The notes under the pieces were generated by a model, which worked only from the letters and a program-made list of their open reading frames with translations, did not search any database and was not told where the DNA came from. Made by a program: the position numbers and the translations under genes. Below, piece after piece: positions 14,592 through 27,500 of a DNA stretch of 64,000 nucleotides; positions within the stretch are counted from its first letter, which is position 1, and each line of letters opens with the position of its first letter. Location of the stretch: assembly GCA_964035545.1 (NCBI GenBank), contig OZ037765.1:7266698-7330697 (forward strand), in the 5' to 3' direction. Source of the stretch: Bugula neritina. Lineage: Eukaryota; Bryozoa; Gymnolaemata; Cheilostomatida; Bugulidae.

Positions 14592-17500
14592 ATGAGTTGG
14601 CAGAAAAATACTCCAGACAGCATGGAGGATACAAAGAAAACACAATTAGCAAAGGCAATTTCTGTATTACTTGCTATTATATTAATGGTAAGCTCATGAC
14701 TCATCACCCAATATTATGCAACAAATTTAAAAACTTTTCGGTTAACAGAGTCTTTTATTCAAAATTTTATATATGCTGTGTTGCTGTAAATATTTTTTTT
14801 ATGGCAAGATATTTTACACTGGGAGTTGTATTAAACCAACGATTTCCCAGTTATGAGATGGCTATCATACTAACTGTGCAGGCCACCTTGCCACCTTGAA
14901 AATGCTTATGAAAATTAGTAAATATTCACAACTCAGTTTAATATAAAGTCTTGTGGTGATAAGAACTACAAAAATATACATTGTTTTTTCAAATGTGCAT
15001 TCAATATTTGCATGTAGATATTAATTGTGAACAGTTCATAACTCCCAGTGTAACTCCCAGTGTGACTGGCATTGTAACTCCCAGTGTTACTGGCAGTGTA
15101 ACTTCCAGTGTGACTGGCAGTGTAACTCCCAGTGTGACTGGCAGTGTAACTTCTAGTGTGACAGGCAGTGTAACTGACAGGGCACTGCCTTCTTAGTTTA
15201 TTGTGCCAGTTGATAATTTATTTACCAATTTTTCTAACATATTACGATTACTTTGCTTCCTCAGAAAAAAGGAGCTATAGCTACAAGTTCCAAGTAGATA
15301 TGGGTGCAGGGCTTCAAATACAACTCAATATAGCAAAGTTGGCATTCAGTGGTATTAACCAAATATTAAAAACCTGTTATCCTCTGCGCTGATATCTATA
15401 ATAAAAACTAAGAAAGGATGTTATGACTTATGACCGATTATTTCTAAATGTAAGTTAGTATTTAAACATAATCACCAATTACTAGTTTTTCTCTGTTGTT
15501 TTTTTTAGACAAGTGGCTTGCTACTGGCTACTGTTGGTGTTTTAATAGAGGTGACTCGACATCAGTATGCTTTAATCTGTAAAGTTTCTATGCTGCCTAC
15601 ACTGCTAAGTGCTACTATTGCATTTTATCTCTTCATGGTCGGTATTACTGGAGTTGTCGGCTTATGCACACTAAACTTGAGAATTGTAAAAATGGTGAGC
15701 ATTAACATTAAGTGTACCTATTAATTGACAACTATTATTAACTTGAAAGAAATAAAAAACTTAAATAATATATATTAATCTATTTCAGTTTAGACTAGCT
15801 GTTGGCCTTGCTATATTAGCTGAATATTCTGTTGGAGTTATGTGCTTTATGCATTCAGAAATCGTAAGTATAAAATACAATGCATGCTTTTAATTACAAG
15901 CTCAGCTTAGCTCTAATTCTACTTTATGTGTAAAATAATTAATATAGGCTGAATACCAAACTGAGTTTTTGTTATTAAGTGATGATTATGAGCATTGTAA
16001 TATAATTATAATGTTAACAGTATATATTTATTGTAGTTAATTGAAATAAAAAGTTGGAGTTTTGATCCCTTTGTTTATTTCAATAACTGATTATTCTCAT
16101 GAATTTTGTTAAATAATGATTTTCTTAATGAAAGTTTAGTCAATTTTTCTCCCCTCAAGCCATATGAACACGTAGCTAGAGTCATGACCTTTGATGTTAC
16201 TGATTATCACTCTGAGAATACTATGATGGCTAATGAAATCGACAATTTACAAACTAAAGTAAGTAAATTCATAAAGTTATTATCATTAGATTAACTAAGT
16301 AGTTCACTCTATTCCTTATGCTGCCTGCCTGGTGCTAGTGGTGAAACACATCTTTAGCTGCTGGTTATTTTTAGTGGGTCTTGTTGCATTCATTGTGTGA
16401 TGCAATTAGTTTTTATAATAAAACATGTATTTTCACAAAAGTTTAGCCAGTGCTTTTCAAATGAAATTCATAGGCATAAGGTGTCAAAATTATATATTTT
16501 TATTGTCTATAAAAATAAAATACTTTATGGCTTTTAAGATATAAATATTATTACAGAATATGTTATTTCTATTGCTAACACAAATATTATATGGTAGCTT
16601 CAATGCTGTGGATATAGCAGCTTTCAGGATTGGAGCACATTACGTAATTATACCTGTGATGAGTCATCTATCCCAACAGTATGCACTCTCCCTGATTCTT
16701 GCTGCTCCAATGTACGGGTAGGTGATATATCAAAATTGTTGGGGGAAAATACAAACAAATTGTCACCAAATAATAAATCCATACAACATATACCAAAAGG
16801 CATTTCAAACAGTTATAGATGTATATTCTAAAGTGTGTAGGAAATACCCTGAATTTTATGTAAAATTATAATTTTAATGAGATGTGAATTAAGTGTACAT
16901 ACTTTAATAACTTTTATTGAAAATAACTGTTAATTATTTTATTTTAAGATTCTTGAGCCTTTTAAATTATAACTGACTTTCACTCTCTGGTTATATGGAA
17001 TCTGTGTACAATAAAAGTTGTCATGTAATAACTGCTCTTAATTAATTTGCTCTAAATACATTTATATAATAAATGCGGCATAAATTATATACATGTGCAT
17101 TATATATGAGTATAATAACACATGGATATAATTGATGTAATAAAGGGTAGATGTTCCAAGCTCTTCATAAACTCTGAGACGTCTCTGCTGAGGTTTTGTT
17201 CATCCACTCCACTTCGTCTCAATTCCCAGCTTCATTATGCTCAAATTATAATTTTATTGTAATATTAAAACATGCATTCTATGTTGAAGAACCATATGAA
17301 AGAAAGATGCCATTACACCTTAGAAGAAAGTACTGGGGTATGTAAGCCGCATACATGTATAGGTCAGCTGTGTAATTTTCCTTGTAGTTATATGGTTTCT
17401 CATCTTGTAGAAGTTGTTCTTGACTCTTGAGTTTTTTGCATGATTTTATAGATGGCAATTCCAAGCAATGTTTACGTTATTGGATGTAATGCTCATTTAA

Positions 17501-17894
17501 AACATTGGATTGAAAAGAAAATGGATCTGATTGGATTCACTTCCTTAATCATAGTTGTGCCTCAGGTAACTGGAGCATTATCTTGTTGGTTAATATGGAA
17601 ATAGTCGTATTTGTCAATCAACTTTTTTACTACTTTGTGTATAAACCCGAGAAGTGTTCATTATCTCGGCTAGCAGCCTTCATGTTATGCTTATACTGTG
17701 CCTGCAAGTCAGCACTGATTTATATTAAATTTTAGCTCATTAAATTGCATAGTTAGAACACATTTCGATAGCATGATTGTAAAGAACCTTGGCTTAAATA
17801 TTAAATTTTACAGTCCTTTGGCGCTGTGGCACTGCACTGGCTTATACACCAAGTCCAGTTGAAGAAGCTGATGTATACTAATGAATGGAAGTAA
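14592..17894 (+). CDS. Tetraspanin, complete, 7 exons
   Basis: Exons 14592-14687, 15509-15694, 15789-15863, 16160-16258, 16598-16717, 17452-17565 and 17814-17894 join to 256 residues; every intron is phase 0. Membrane segments are at about 21-46, 60-84, 97-115 and 216-244. The first outer loop is short. The large second loop holds the family signature CCG at 155-157 and PDSCC at 184-188, with further cysteines at 172, 181 and 204, and a sequon at N169. Tetraspanins organise partner proteins into membrane microdomains at the cell surface and endosomes. The subfamily could not be assigned. ATG 14592 gives a 20-residue cytoplasmic tail; M11 is a possible alternative start. The gene is tail to tail with caskin. 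Confidence 0.93.
15037..15185. repeat. 24-base minisatellite in tetraspanin intron 1
   Basis: About six copies of a 24-base unit built from two 12-base halves (GTAACTCCCAGT and GTGACTGGCAGT) are arranged in tandem. Because 24 is a multiple of three, one plus-strand frame stays open and would encode a TPSVTGSV-type repeat. There is no evidence that it is an exon. Confidence 0.85.
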
Positions 17895-18165
17895 ACAAGA
17901 GACAAACATATTAATTATTTGTTGTATTGCTTTACAAAAATAGTGAGCTCACCAAAACAGTAGTAGAAAAGAGGCTACAAAATGTCATGTGAATTTAGCC
18001 AGCTAGTCCATAATGTGACATTACTTAATCTGAGGGTGTGAGTGTAGACTTGATCATTATGTACATAGCACCAATATTTAATGATCTGTTAGAAAATACA
18101 GTGAGGATCAATCAATACAGTGTGTGATGATTGTTTGAAAACATCTGCTGCAAAATATTATCGAT

Positions 18166-18171
18166 AATAAA
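18166..18171 (+). terminator. Tetraspanin polyadenylation signal
   Basis: AATAAA lies about 270 bases after the tetraspanin stop. The caskin stop on the other strand is at 18533, so the two 3' ends face each other across about 640 bases. Nothing else was seen in this interval. Confidence 0.45.
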
Positions 18172-18532
18172 AATGCCAAGGCGAAGTAATGAAAAATTAA
18201 TGGAGATTAATCTAGTCCCATATGATTGAAACATAATCATTGGTCGTTGGAAAAGATTAAAATAAGTAGGAAAAAATATATAAGTAAAGATATTTTTCCA
18301 CCAAATTCTCTATTCATATGGAAAATTTGTTACAATATAGTATTTACATTCTAAATTACACAATAGACAACACACTTAGGGAGTTAAAATAATCTTAATA
18401 AATTAGAATAAAAATGTAGTTAAGAATGAAACTCGAAGCTTCGTTTGCTTTCATCAAACTTTTCTCTATACCATGAAAATAACTGTAGGTTGATATTGTT
18501 AGGGCGACGGTATCAAGATAACACTGAAAATG

Positions 18533-21500
18533 TTAGTTATTGGATCCAGTTTCTGTATCCAGCATTGCATCCAACTCCGACGAGAGGTTTTCCAACATAC
18601 AGCCTATGTCATTCAGCACATCTCTCTGAATCTTCTCATTTCCCATCACATTTCTCGGCCTAAAATGAAGTGTAATTCAAAATAGAGCCAGGAGTTACAT
18701 ATATTTAAAAAATACAGCGTCAAATGAATGCACATGGCAATAGTTTTACCACTCACTGCAAACAAGTGATCACTTTTCTACCAGCTTTAAAAATTAGTGA
18801 CAATTAGCAAGCAATGGTTGGGAACTAGCTAAATCTAAATAAAATACTGCAGGGATAAGCAAGAAGCCAAAGTGAAAAGCAAAATTTTATGCCCCAAGGT
18901 GTTTGAGGCTGCAATGCAATGTGGCTAAATTTTTGGCCATAATTAGTTGTTAGTGGTAGCTCAAAATGATTGTCAAGGTGCTTGTACACCTGGTGTACTC
19001 AACTTAACTGGGTGGGATCCATTAGGGTTCGGCTATTGTATCTTCTCAATAACTGATAACAAATACCAAAAAACAAACATCAATATCAGTGCAAAGGTAT
19101 CCCAATCAGATATCCTTATTAAATTGTTAAAGAACTAGTGGTCTTCTTGCACCAAAAACAACTAAAAATTTATCTGCGCTGATGTACTCTTTCACCAATA
19201 CCTATTTGATGGAAAAGTAGGGTCACACGGTGGAAATCTAAGAATTAAATTTTCTCCCATCAATTGAGGTATTAAAAACCAACATCGAAATCCAATAAAT
19301 TAGAAAAATAAATTCTAATGTAGATTCAACGTAATAACTTACTGCTCAGAGACTAGCTTAATATGGTTCTGCTCGTTGTATACAGGCTGCACGTGCATCA
19401 CTAAAATATAAAACAAACTTTATTTCATTCATAGTTAAACTCTAAGTGATAATGGTAAATTTGCAGATAAAAGGTAAAATTATACATAAAATAATTGCAT
19501 ACCTGGTTTTGGCATTCTTTTTACAGTATCAAAGTCAAATTCACCATCCTCATTATCTTCAGATTCTAATGCATCATCAAGACTATCTTCAATACAGTCA
19601 GCACTACCTCCAGTAGTAAGTGGAGGTTGACCAAACTTTTGTTTTATAGTGCCTGCATTGTCATTGGCAAATGGTATATTTTCAATACTATTTCTTGGTG
19701 TTGCTGAGTTACTTCTATCAGTTATTCTACTATTACATTGATTTGTTGGTGTTATGTCCATTTCATTGTTGTTATTGCTATTGCAATTTCTTGCCTCTTT
19801 CTCAGCTGAACTCGCCCGTCGCCTAGCAGCAAGACTCGACTCAATAACATTCTGTAGCTTCAATCCTTCTCGAAATGGCGATGTCCTACGCTCTGCAACA
19901 TGTTCATTGGTTCTAGTACCATTTTTTGGCTGATTTGCTTTCATTGCCTGGAGATTGAATGCTATTGGAGGTGGCGGTGGTGGGAATTCAGGTGTTTCCT
20001 CATCTTCATTAACCTCACAATTAACTTGCTCATCACTATTTCTTTTCATTGACATAGTTCGCTTTGGTGGAGCTGGAGGCTTTTTTGCTTTAATGTTTAC
20101 ATCATTTGATAGAGTGGCTCCCTTGGTTACCGGTGAAGAAGGCACGGAACTTGACCGGTTTTCTCCTTTACTCAATTGATTTTTAATTTCTCCACTTTGA
20201 ATTTGGGCATACGGAGAACGAAAGTTAGCAAAAGGACTAGGCAATGATCCCAGTCCAGGAGAAGTACTTGAGCCAGTTTTAGATATGGGTGATGGCGGTA
20301 ACGCCCCAAACTGCTGCAACTCTATTGACTGTGAGCTCTGTTTTCTAGAATTGGTGCGACGTAAAGTGGCATATTGAGCAACATTATTGTCCAAAGAATT
20401 CCTGAACTGTTGGTCTATAGAGTCTTGACTGGAGTGTTTGCTCATGGTAAGACCGTGTATACCTTTCATAGGACCTTTGTTACTCGACTTTCTATGCATC
20501 GAGCCACCATAAGAAGACCCAGAATCTTCAGAGGATGGTGGTGTAGAATCCCTTTCAGCTTGACCAAATGACTGACACCTTGGTAGGCCAAAGTCTGTAC
20601 TACTGTTGACAGAATTACCACTGCTGGATCTAGACATACCAGATTTTGTCATTATAGGCACTACCTCACCTCCTGAGACATGCCTACTTCTCGATCTAAA
20701 TAACAAATAGTTGAAAATGCATTTCAAAAGCAAGTAAATTATGGCTTTAATTCAACTGATAATACATTGTTTCACAGAGATTTAAGCTAACCTGTGATTC
20801 ATGATTTCCTTGAGTGAATTATTGGCTGCCACACTGTAAGGGGAACACTCTCTGACTTGTGCGGACATATTCTCTCCTGAATGAGACCTGTAAGGGACCT
20901 GTCCATTGATGGCATATCCACTATTAGCAGCCATGTCAGCTGACCACCTTGGCATTGTGCCAGTAACTGGAGTCGAATCTCTTGAACTATGAGATTGCCT
21001 TTTGTTAAATTTCTTTAAACGGTTTACAGCCAGCAATATCTTTTTTTGGTGGCCTAATGAAGCAAAAAGAAAGAATAACATAAATAATTTGATTTTAACA
21101 ACAATTAAAATAGGAACTATAGATTTTACTGTGCCAAAACATACATCAAGGGGGTGTTCATTAACCAACTTGATGATTAGTAAAAAAACACACTAGGTTT
21201 ATTTAAGGCATACGTAACTATAACCTATAGGGAAACTATTATATTATATTGGATTTAGAAACAAAAAGGTTTTAGCTTTGTGGGACTGTAACCTATTAAT
21301 GGCATTTGTCCAGGCTTGATAATTTCCGCTCTTTGCACACAACACCAAACAAGACACTAAATAAATTACCCTAGTTGTAAGTTGTAACAAGCTTTGTTTT
21401 TACATACAAAAGCCTTTACAAATTAATGGTGACACATTGAGAAAAGAGTTAAAACCTGTGGCAATTTACTCACTGAAAGTCATAAAACTTTCAAATTTTA

Positions 21501-24500
21501 GAAACATCTGTAAAATTCTCAAGAAATTGCTCAATAGGTAAATTGAGAATCTTGACCAAAGCTAGGTTATCTTTCAGTCAAGTTCAATTACTATTTCACT
21601 ATCTGGTGAAACAGTTTACATTTTATAGCACACCAGTGATTGTAGTAGGAGTAAATGCTGGCCACAAATATGCAATTATCATTTGCAACTTAAAACTATT
21701 TATTGCTAACAAAAAGTAATGGATGCTAAAAGGCCACAAACATCTTTATACACTCAAAGAAATACAAATTGTTTCAGATAGCACATGGGGTTAATTAGTA
21801 ACTCTTCTGTAAAACAAATCAATAGCAAAAAGCTCTCAATCAGAGCAACAGATAATCCAGTTGTTTCTTACCTAGGAGATTTATACCGATATCTTCCAAG
21901 TCTTCCCATGATATCTTAATTATGCTGTCTATAGTGTCATATTGCTGGCTTTGCAAAGTTTCATAGTAGATGTCGAGACCCAGGCACTGCAGCCATTCTA
22001 GTACTGAAGACTAATCAAAATAACAAAGGCGCTGATTACCTCCATGAGCTGATTAAAACTGACAGTCTAGTAGTATAATCAGTGTAAATGAAGATCAGAA
22101 CATAAACTTAGCCTGGCTAATACAATATATTTTACAACTACCCTTGGAATAAAAATTAGCAACATGTGGCGTCTGAACATATGCAACACTTCTTTGTCAA
22201 TAATCATTTTCAAAATTCAATAAAGAAAAAACAAGTACATGTCTACAGGTTTAAATTAATAAAATTTGACACTCACTGGCATGAAATCTGGAATGCCATC
22301 TCCTATATTCAGTTTAGAAATTTCTCTTTTTAACTTTTTCCTGTGAATGGGTTTAGTAATACCGATGGCAGTCAAGTCCTAAAAGAAGCACAAAAAACAA
22401 GTTTATTGCATGCAATACATTGAGAAATCTCCAGATAATCTTCTATTGACCAACACAACTGCAATTTCTTAACAAGACTAGCCAGATATGATAAATTATA
22501 TTGCTGCTCCACATTACCTACAAGTTAGGACCTTTGATCATTGTATTGAAAGACTGCTTAGGTCTAGCAGTTAAAAAGCAGGTAACTAAGACCTGACTAT
22601 CCAGGGTATTATTTATTATTTTTTATCAAAACAAAGACTTCTGCGGTAAGAGCTAATGTGTGGTTGACTGATTGAGCTTTGATTGTTTTATCAAAGCCTA
22701 AGGCCTAGGTGTTGGCATTCAATGTGCAATAATACTATATTGACTTTTAGCTTAGCAGTTTCAAAGGCTGCTAAAAACAATTGCCAGTTGGCTGTAAATT
22801 GAAAAGAGCGCCAAAGAGGAGCTCGTTCAACAGTGATAAGGTGAATGATGATCACTTTTGTTTACCAGACTGAAGGAAACAAATTTGAAAAGACAAATGA
22901 TTTATTTACATCAGTAAAACCTGCATACCTCGGGCGTCATTCGGGATATAGTTGGCATGTCATAACCTGCTTGGAGAAAGTTTTCAAAATATATGTCAAA
23001 TCTTAAATCGCTCAGCCAAGTGTAGATTATATCAGCATCCTAAAACAAACAACTATACCTGTTAGAATTGAAATTTACATGACATGCTGGCCACTCATTG
23101 CTGGCATTGCCAAAAGAACAAAGTATCTTCTTGTGCATTGTGTAACCACACTAAGAATGAACAGTTGCAACAGCCACCTGCATGATATCACTAACCCAAA
23201 GTATACTTCCAGTTATTTAACACAATTCTCTTTAGGGTCCCATTGCAAGTAAAGTCTGAAAGTTTGAAATCTCACGAAAGTCAAACAAAGATGCCATAAT
23301 GTTGTAATGCTAAACCATTGATCCAAACTAATTCAAAAAACGATCAATACACTCACTGGGGCCCTATAAAATACACATTGCAAATTAAACACTACCTACT
23401 CTTCACTCATTGATTGAGTTTCAATCAGAACTTACAGCTATATATAACTCAGGCCCGTAATGAAGAAATGCTACTTACAGACATGCCCCTTCGGTAGAGT
23501 TCAGCAACATTTACGTTGCTGGAAAAGCCAGTTTCATCCAAGATATCCAAGCTACCAATACTGGAGCTGGAGTTGCTATGGTAACTCTGTCTAGAGTCGT
23601 AGCTTTGCCGAGAAGGGTCGCTGAGGCTGTGGCTAGACAGTCTCTGGGGGTAAGTGCCAACATTCACGCTGACATTGATAGCCATTGGCTGAGTCTGTGG
23701 ATATGGCTGCTACATAACAAAAACAGTGTCAACTATGGAGTCCACAACCCCCTTGCATACAGCTAGTAGCCATGCCAAGAAATAAAATAAGAAATGCTGC
23801 ATGTTAACAAATTGTTTGCTTCCAAAACCCAGCTGGTTAATGAACTAGTTTTTATCATCAGTGCCAATAGTCAGCTTGCTGCCACTTAGACAAGACAGTG
23901 TGTGAAGGTGATGACATGCGATGCTATCTTTTATCAGCTGCAGATTTACTAACATAGCAGCTAGTGACAGTGAAATAGGAGATATGTCATCTGTCAAAGT
24001 GAATAGAGATAGAGCATCTTAATCACCAGTACGCCTTCTCATGCATACTGTATACACACATGTGTACAATACAGGCGGTATACATGGCTAACTGCAATAC
24101 AGTACGCATACAGTTGCCATGGATACGGTTAAGATACAAATACCCTGTGCAGTGGTTCATTTGCTATATTAGCACAGTCTTTGTTCTTAAGGACATGAAA
24201 GCATCCAAATATAATTAACATGTCAGTGCTAGAAACAGCCTAATTATTATAATTATTTGCTGCCCCTTTTGAAGGGAGGCTCCTACAGACTTAACCAAAT
24301 GCACAGTTAAACATTCTATAATTACTATTTTAATGAACTATAAATGATAAACAGTGACTTCTGTTAAAAGTGTTTTCCTAGCTAATAATAGAAATAAATG
24401 CCAGGTTCCCACAGTACAGTGACTTATCACTAATGCACACTTACTCTGTGATCACCACTGTTGGAACTACTTCTGCTACACGTTGATATTCTATTCTCAG

Positions 24501-27500
24501 GGATGACTGCCATTTCAGGTGCTCTGTATGATGGACTGGGTGGAGGAAAGTGATAGCTTCCATTTGTACTGTTGCAAGAATCTATAACAAAGCACATGAT
24601 GAAGCAACACAAAAATAGATACCAAGTGATTTGGGTGTAACTTCAACCTACTAACCAACCAACAGGATTTAAATTATGTTTGACACTAGACGTTACATTG
24701 TCTCTAAACCTGGCCTATGTAACCACCTCTTATCTGGCTACAGTTTGATGTTTTGTGATAATTTTTATTTGCAATATCAAATCAATCAAATAATGGCACC
24801 ACACCAAGATGCCAACAACTTTTCCTTGTACATAATAACATGAATTTATATATAGACTGATAATAATTGATCTGTTTATACATAAGGATTCAGCTGGTGT
24901 GTCTAAAATACTTTAGAGAAACCAAAACACAGCATCCACAATAATTTATTGCAGCAAGATTCAACTTGTCATACATATGCATTACAACTGGCGCTAATGT
25001 AAACTTCCCAGCACCTTAGATTACAAAAAAATTATGACACTTCAAAAATAGAAAAGCCTTTTTATTGATAAAAATTTCAAGGGTGAAACATGAGATCTCA
25101 GACTCAATGGGTTAATAATGAGCTGCGTGACTGACAAATGTCACAAGCACTTCAGTCCCATATTGTCACAAAAAGTAACTAACACGAGGTGTAAAGGAAG
25201 CTTAAATTGTAAAACTTGCACTGATTATATTGCCTAAAATTAGCATAGCAATGAATTGGTTGCACAACCTCAATAAGCTCAGATTTATCACCCATATAAA
25301 CTCAATGTTCATAGTCTCCAGCCCCCAAAAGCCCCCCCCCCCATAGTAGGGAGCTTTTTAATAAGAAATTCTTTCTATTGCGGCAAATTATGAGCAAAGA
25401 CCCCTTTAACATCACCAACAGCCTTTTATACCTGGATTAGAGCACTAAGATTATGTTTACAAGGCCAGTGCCCTAATCCATGGCTGCTCCCTCAACCTAC
25501 AAAAAACTTCTTTCAATAATCCAGAAAAACTAGGGCTTAAAAATACATACATTTGTTATATGATTGAAAAATAATTTGCTTCAATTCAAGTACAAGAGGT
25601 GTGCATAATAAACCAATCCTTCAGCCTTGTGTTGGCATAATATGTTACTAGTGAACACAGCCTACTGTGGTACAGGCAATCTCAGTGATAGTCATAGTAA
25701 TCAATTCTAAATCAAGTGAATAATGACTACAGCTATGCTCCATATAATTCGTGTCCAAGTTGTTATTGAGTGAATCACAGCTTATTCCGAATAAAATGAA
25801 AAAGAGGTTAACCAGTGTTATTGTCAGTTGCACGTGAAAAACAGATACTTGATAGTGCTGTGGATCACATCATTGTTATAAAATACATTTGGTGTTGAAT
25901 ATTCTTGGCAGTGTAAGTCAGTACAATAAAAAAAAAACCGTTTCTATTTACATTACAGTGATTCAAGGGTCGAAAGTGTAGTATAGGATTAAATAAAGGC
26001 CTTGAGTGGAGGATATACAAGTATAACAGATTGTAGATAAACATAGAGTTAGGAAATTGATAACAGGATAAAATCTATAAACAAAGAGAATAATATTTTT
26101 GTAGAATGTGTCCTTGTTTATACACCAAATATATCACTTTGTTTGTCATGGCAGATGTACAACCAGAATGATAGGTTATCCTCCCTATAAAAATACATTG
26201 ACTAGAATAGGTGGCAAGTCTCTCTCTCCTTGAGAAAATAACAAGACCATTCTGTAGTCTGGATAGGAAGCTATTGCTAGCACACAATACTTATGCTGGT
26301 GATGTTTGGCTGAATCTGATTGATATCCAAGTTTAATGGCAATAAAAGTCGAGCTTTGCCAGCAAGTAGGCTGAAAGGGCAGGTTTTCTCCAACTTATAA
26401 CTAACTATTCGCTAGTGAATATGAAGATTGCAATTAATATTATAATTATTATAATTAACAGAAACTGGAAGTTATCATACAATAAAAATTGCTTCAAGCT
26501 CAGGTCTAACCTACCTACACACTTACAGCTAGTAATAGAATTCCGATTCTCTAAAAATCAGGTGAAAAACTTAGTGTAAAATTTCAACTAGCACACAATA
26601 TTGAGATCTTCACTGCTGTGTGTTACTTCAATTTGAAATTAAGCTTATAAATCTTATTTCCAGTTCAAGCTAGAATCTTACCCAAAATGAAGAGTGAACT
26701 TTTCTCTTCAGATGAGACTTCATGCCCAGTTAATACAAACTTCATGTTTATTCTGGTGGTTCACTATTACTTGGTGCCTTGTGTGGTGAAGGTACACAAA
26801 ATTATTTGCTCACTTATAAGCTACAGCTGATAACGTACAGCGCCATGCATTAAATAATTTTATGCCTCCTAAATCTTGGCACTGCGTCTATTTACACTCT
26901 GCGTGCCAAAAAAGGCGGAGCTTAGCTTCGTTGAACTGCGCGTAGCCAGTAGAAATACAACCTCCTATACAAACGCAATGGACTGGCACGCACACACACC
27001 AAACGATATTTAACTTTTAGTTGCCCTAAGGCTAATAAAATAATTTGACACTTTTACGACAATACTATAAGTTGTATAACATCTTAAATTTTGAAAAGAG
27101 TAATAGTTTTTCAAATAGTGTCAACTATTGTATGCCTTACAAATAGTATCAGAGTTAAATGGTGATTAAAAGGTGAAATTATTCAGTAGCTGACTGTAAC
27201 ATAAGCTCAAAATATCCTCGCCAACTTGAAGCTCAAGCTACCATCAAACAAGCTGAAAGAATTGCAATTTCAGACCACATTTTAGATTTAAACATGAGGA
27301 ATATAGGTAATAAAATGTAACAGGAGCGGGTAAGATACCTGAACATTCAGTACCTCGTGCAGGATGTAACATTGATGCTATAAGGCAGTTGCTACTGGCA
27401 TTTCCTAACAGCAACTTAAAGACATGATACATGCTTGTAAGTTTTAGAGCCAACTGACTACTACTATTGTCTACTGTGCTGTAACTAACAGTTGCTATGC

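Noticed and set aside
23572-23585. GTTGCTATGGTAAC as a further X-box
   Set aside because: It lies in caskin coding exon 13, where the bases are explained by the codons for SYHSNS, and it departs from the consensus.
25648-25833. 61-codon minus-strand frame with a signal-peptide-like start
   Set aside because: Isolated in an intron, no continuing exon and no family resemblance; hydrophobic starts are common by chance in AT-rich DNA.
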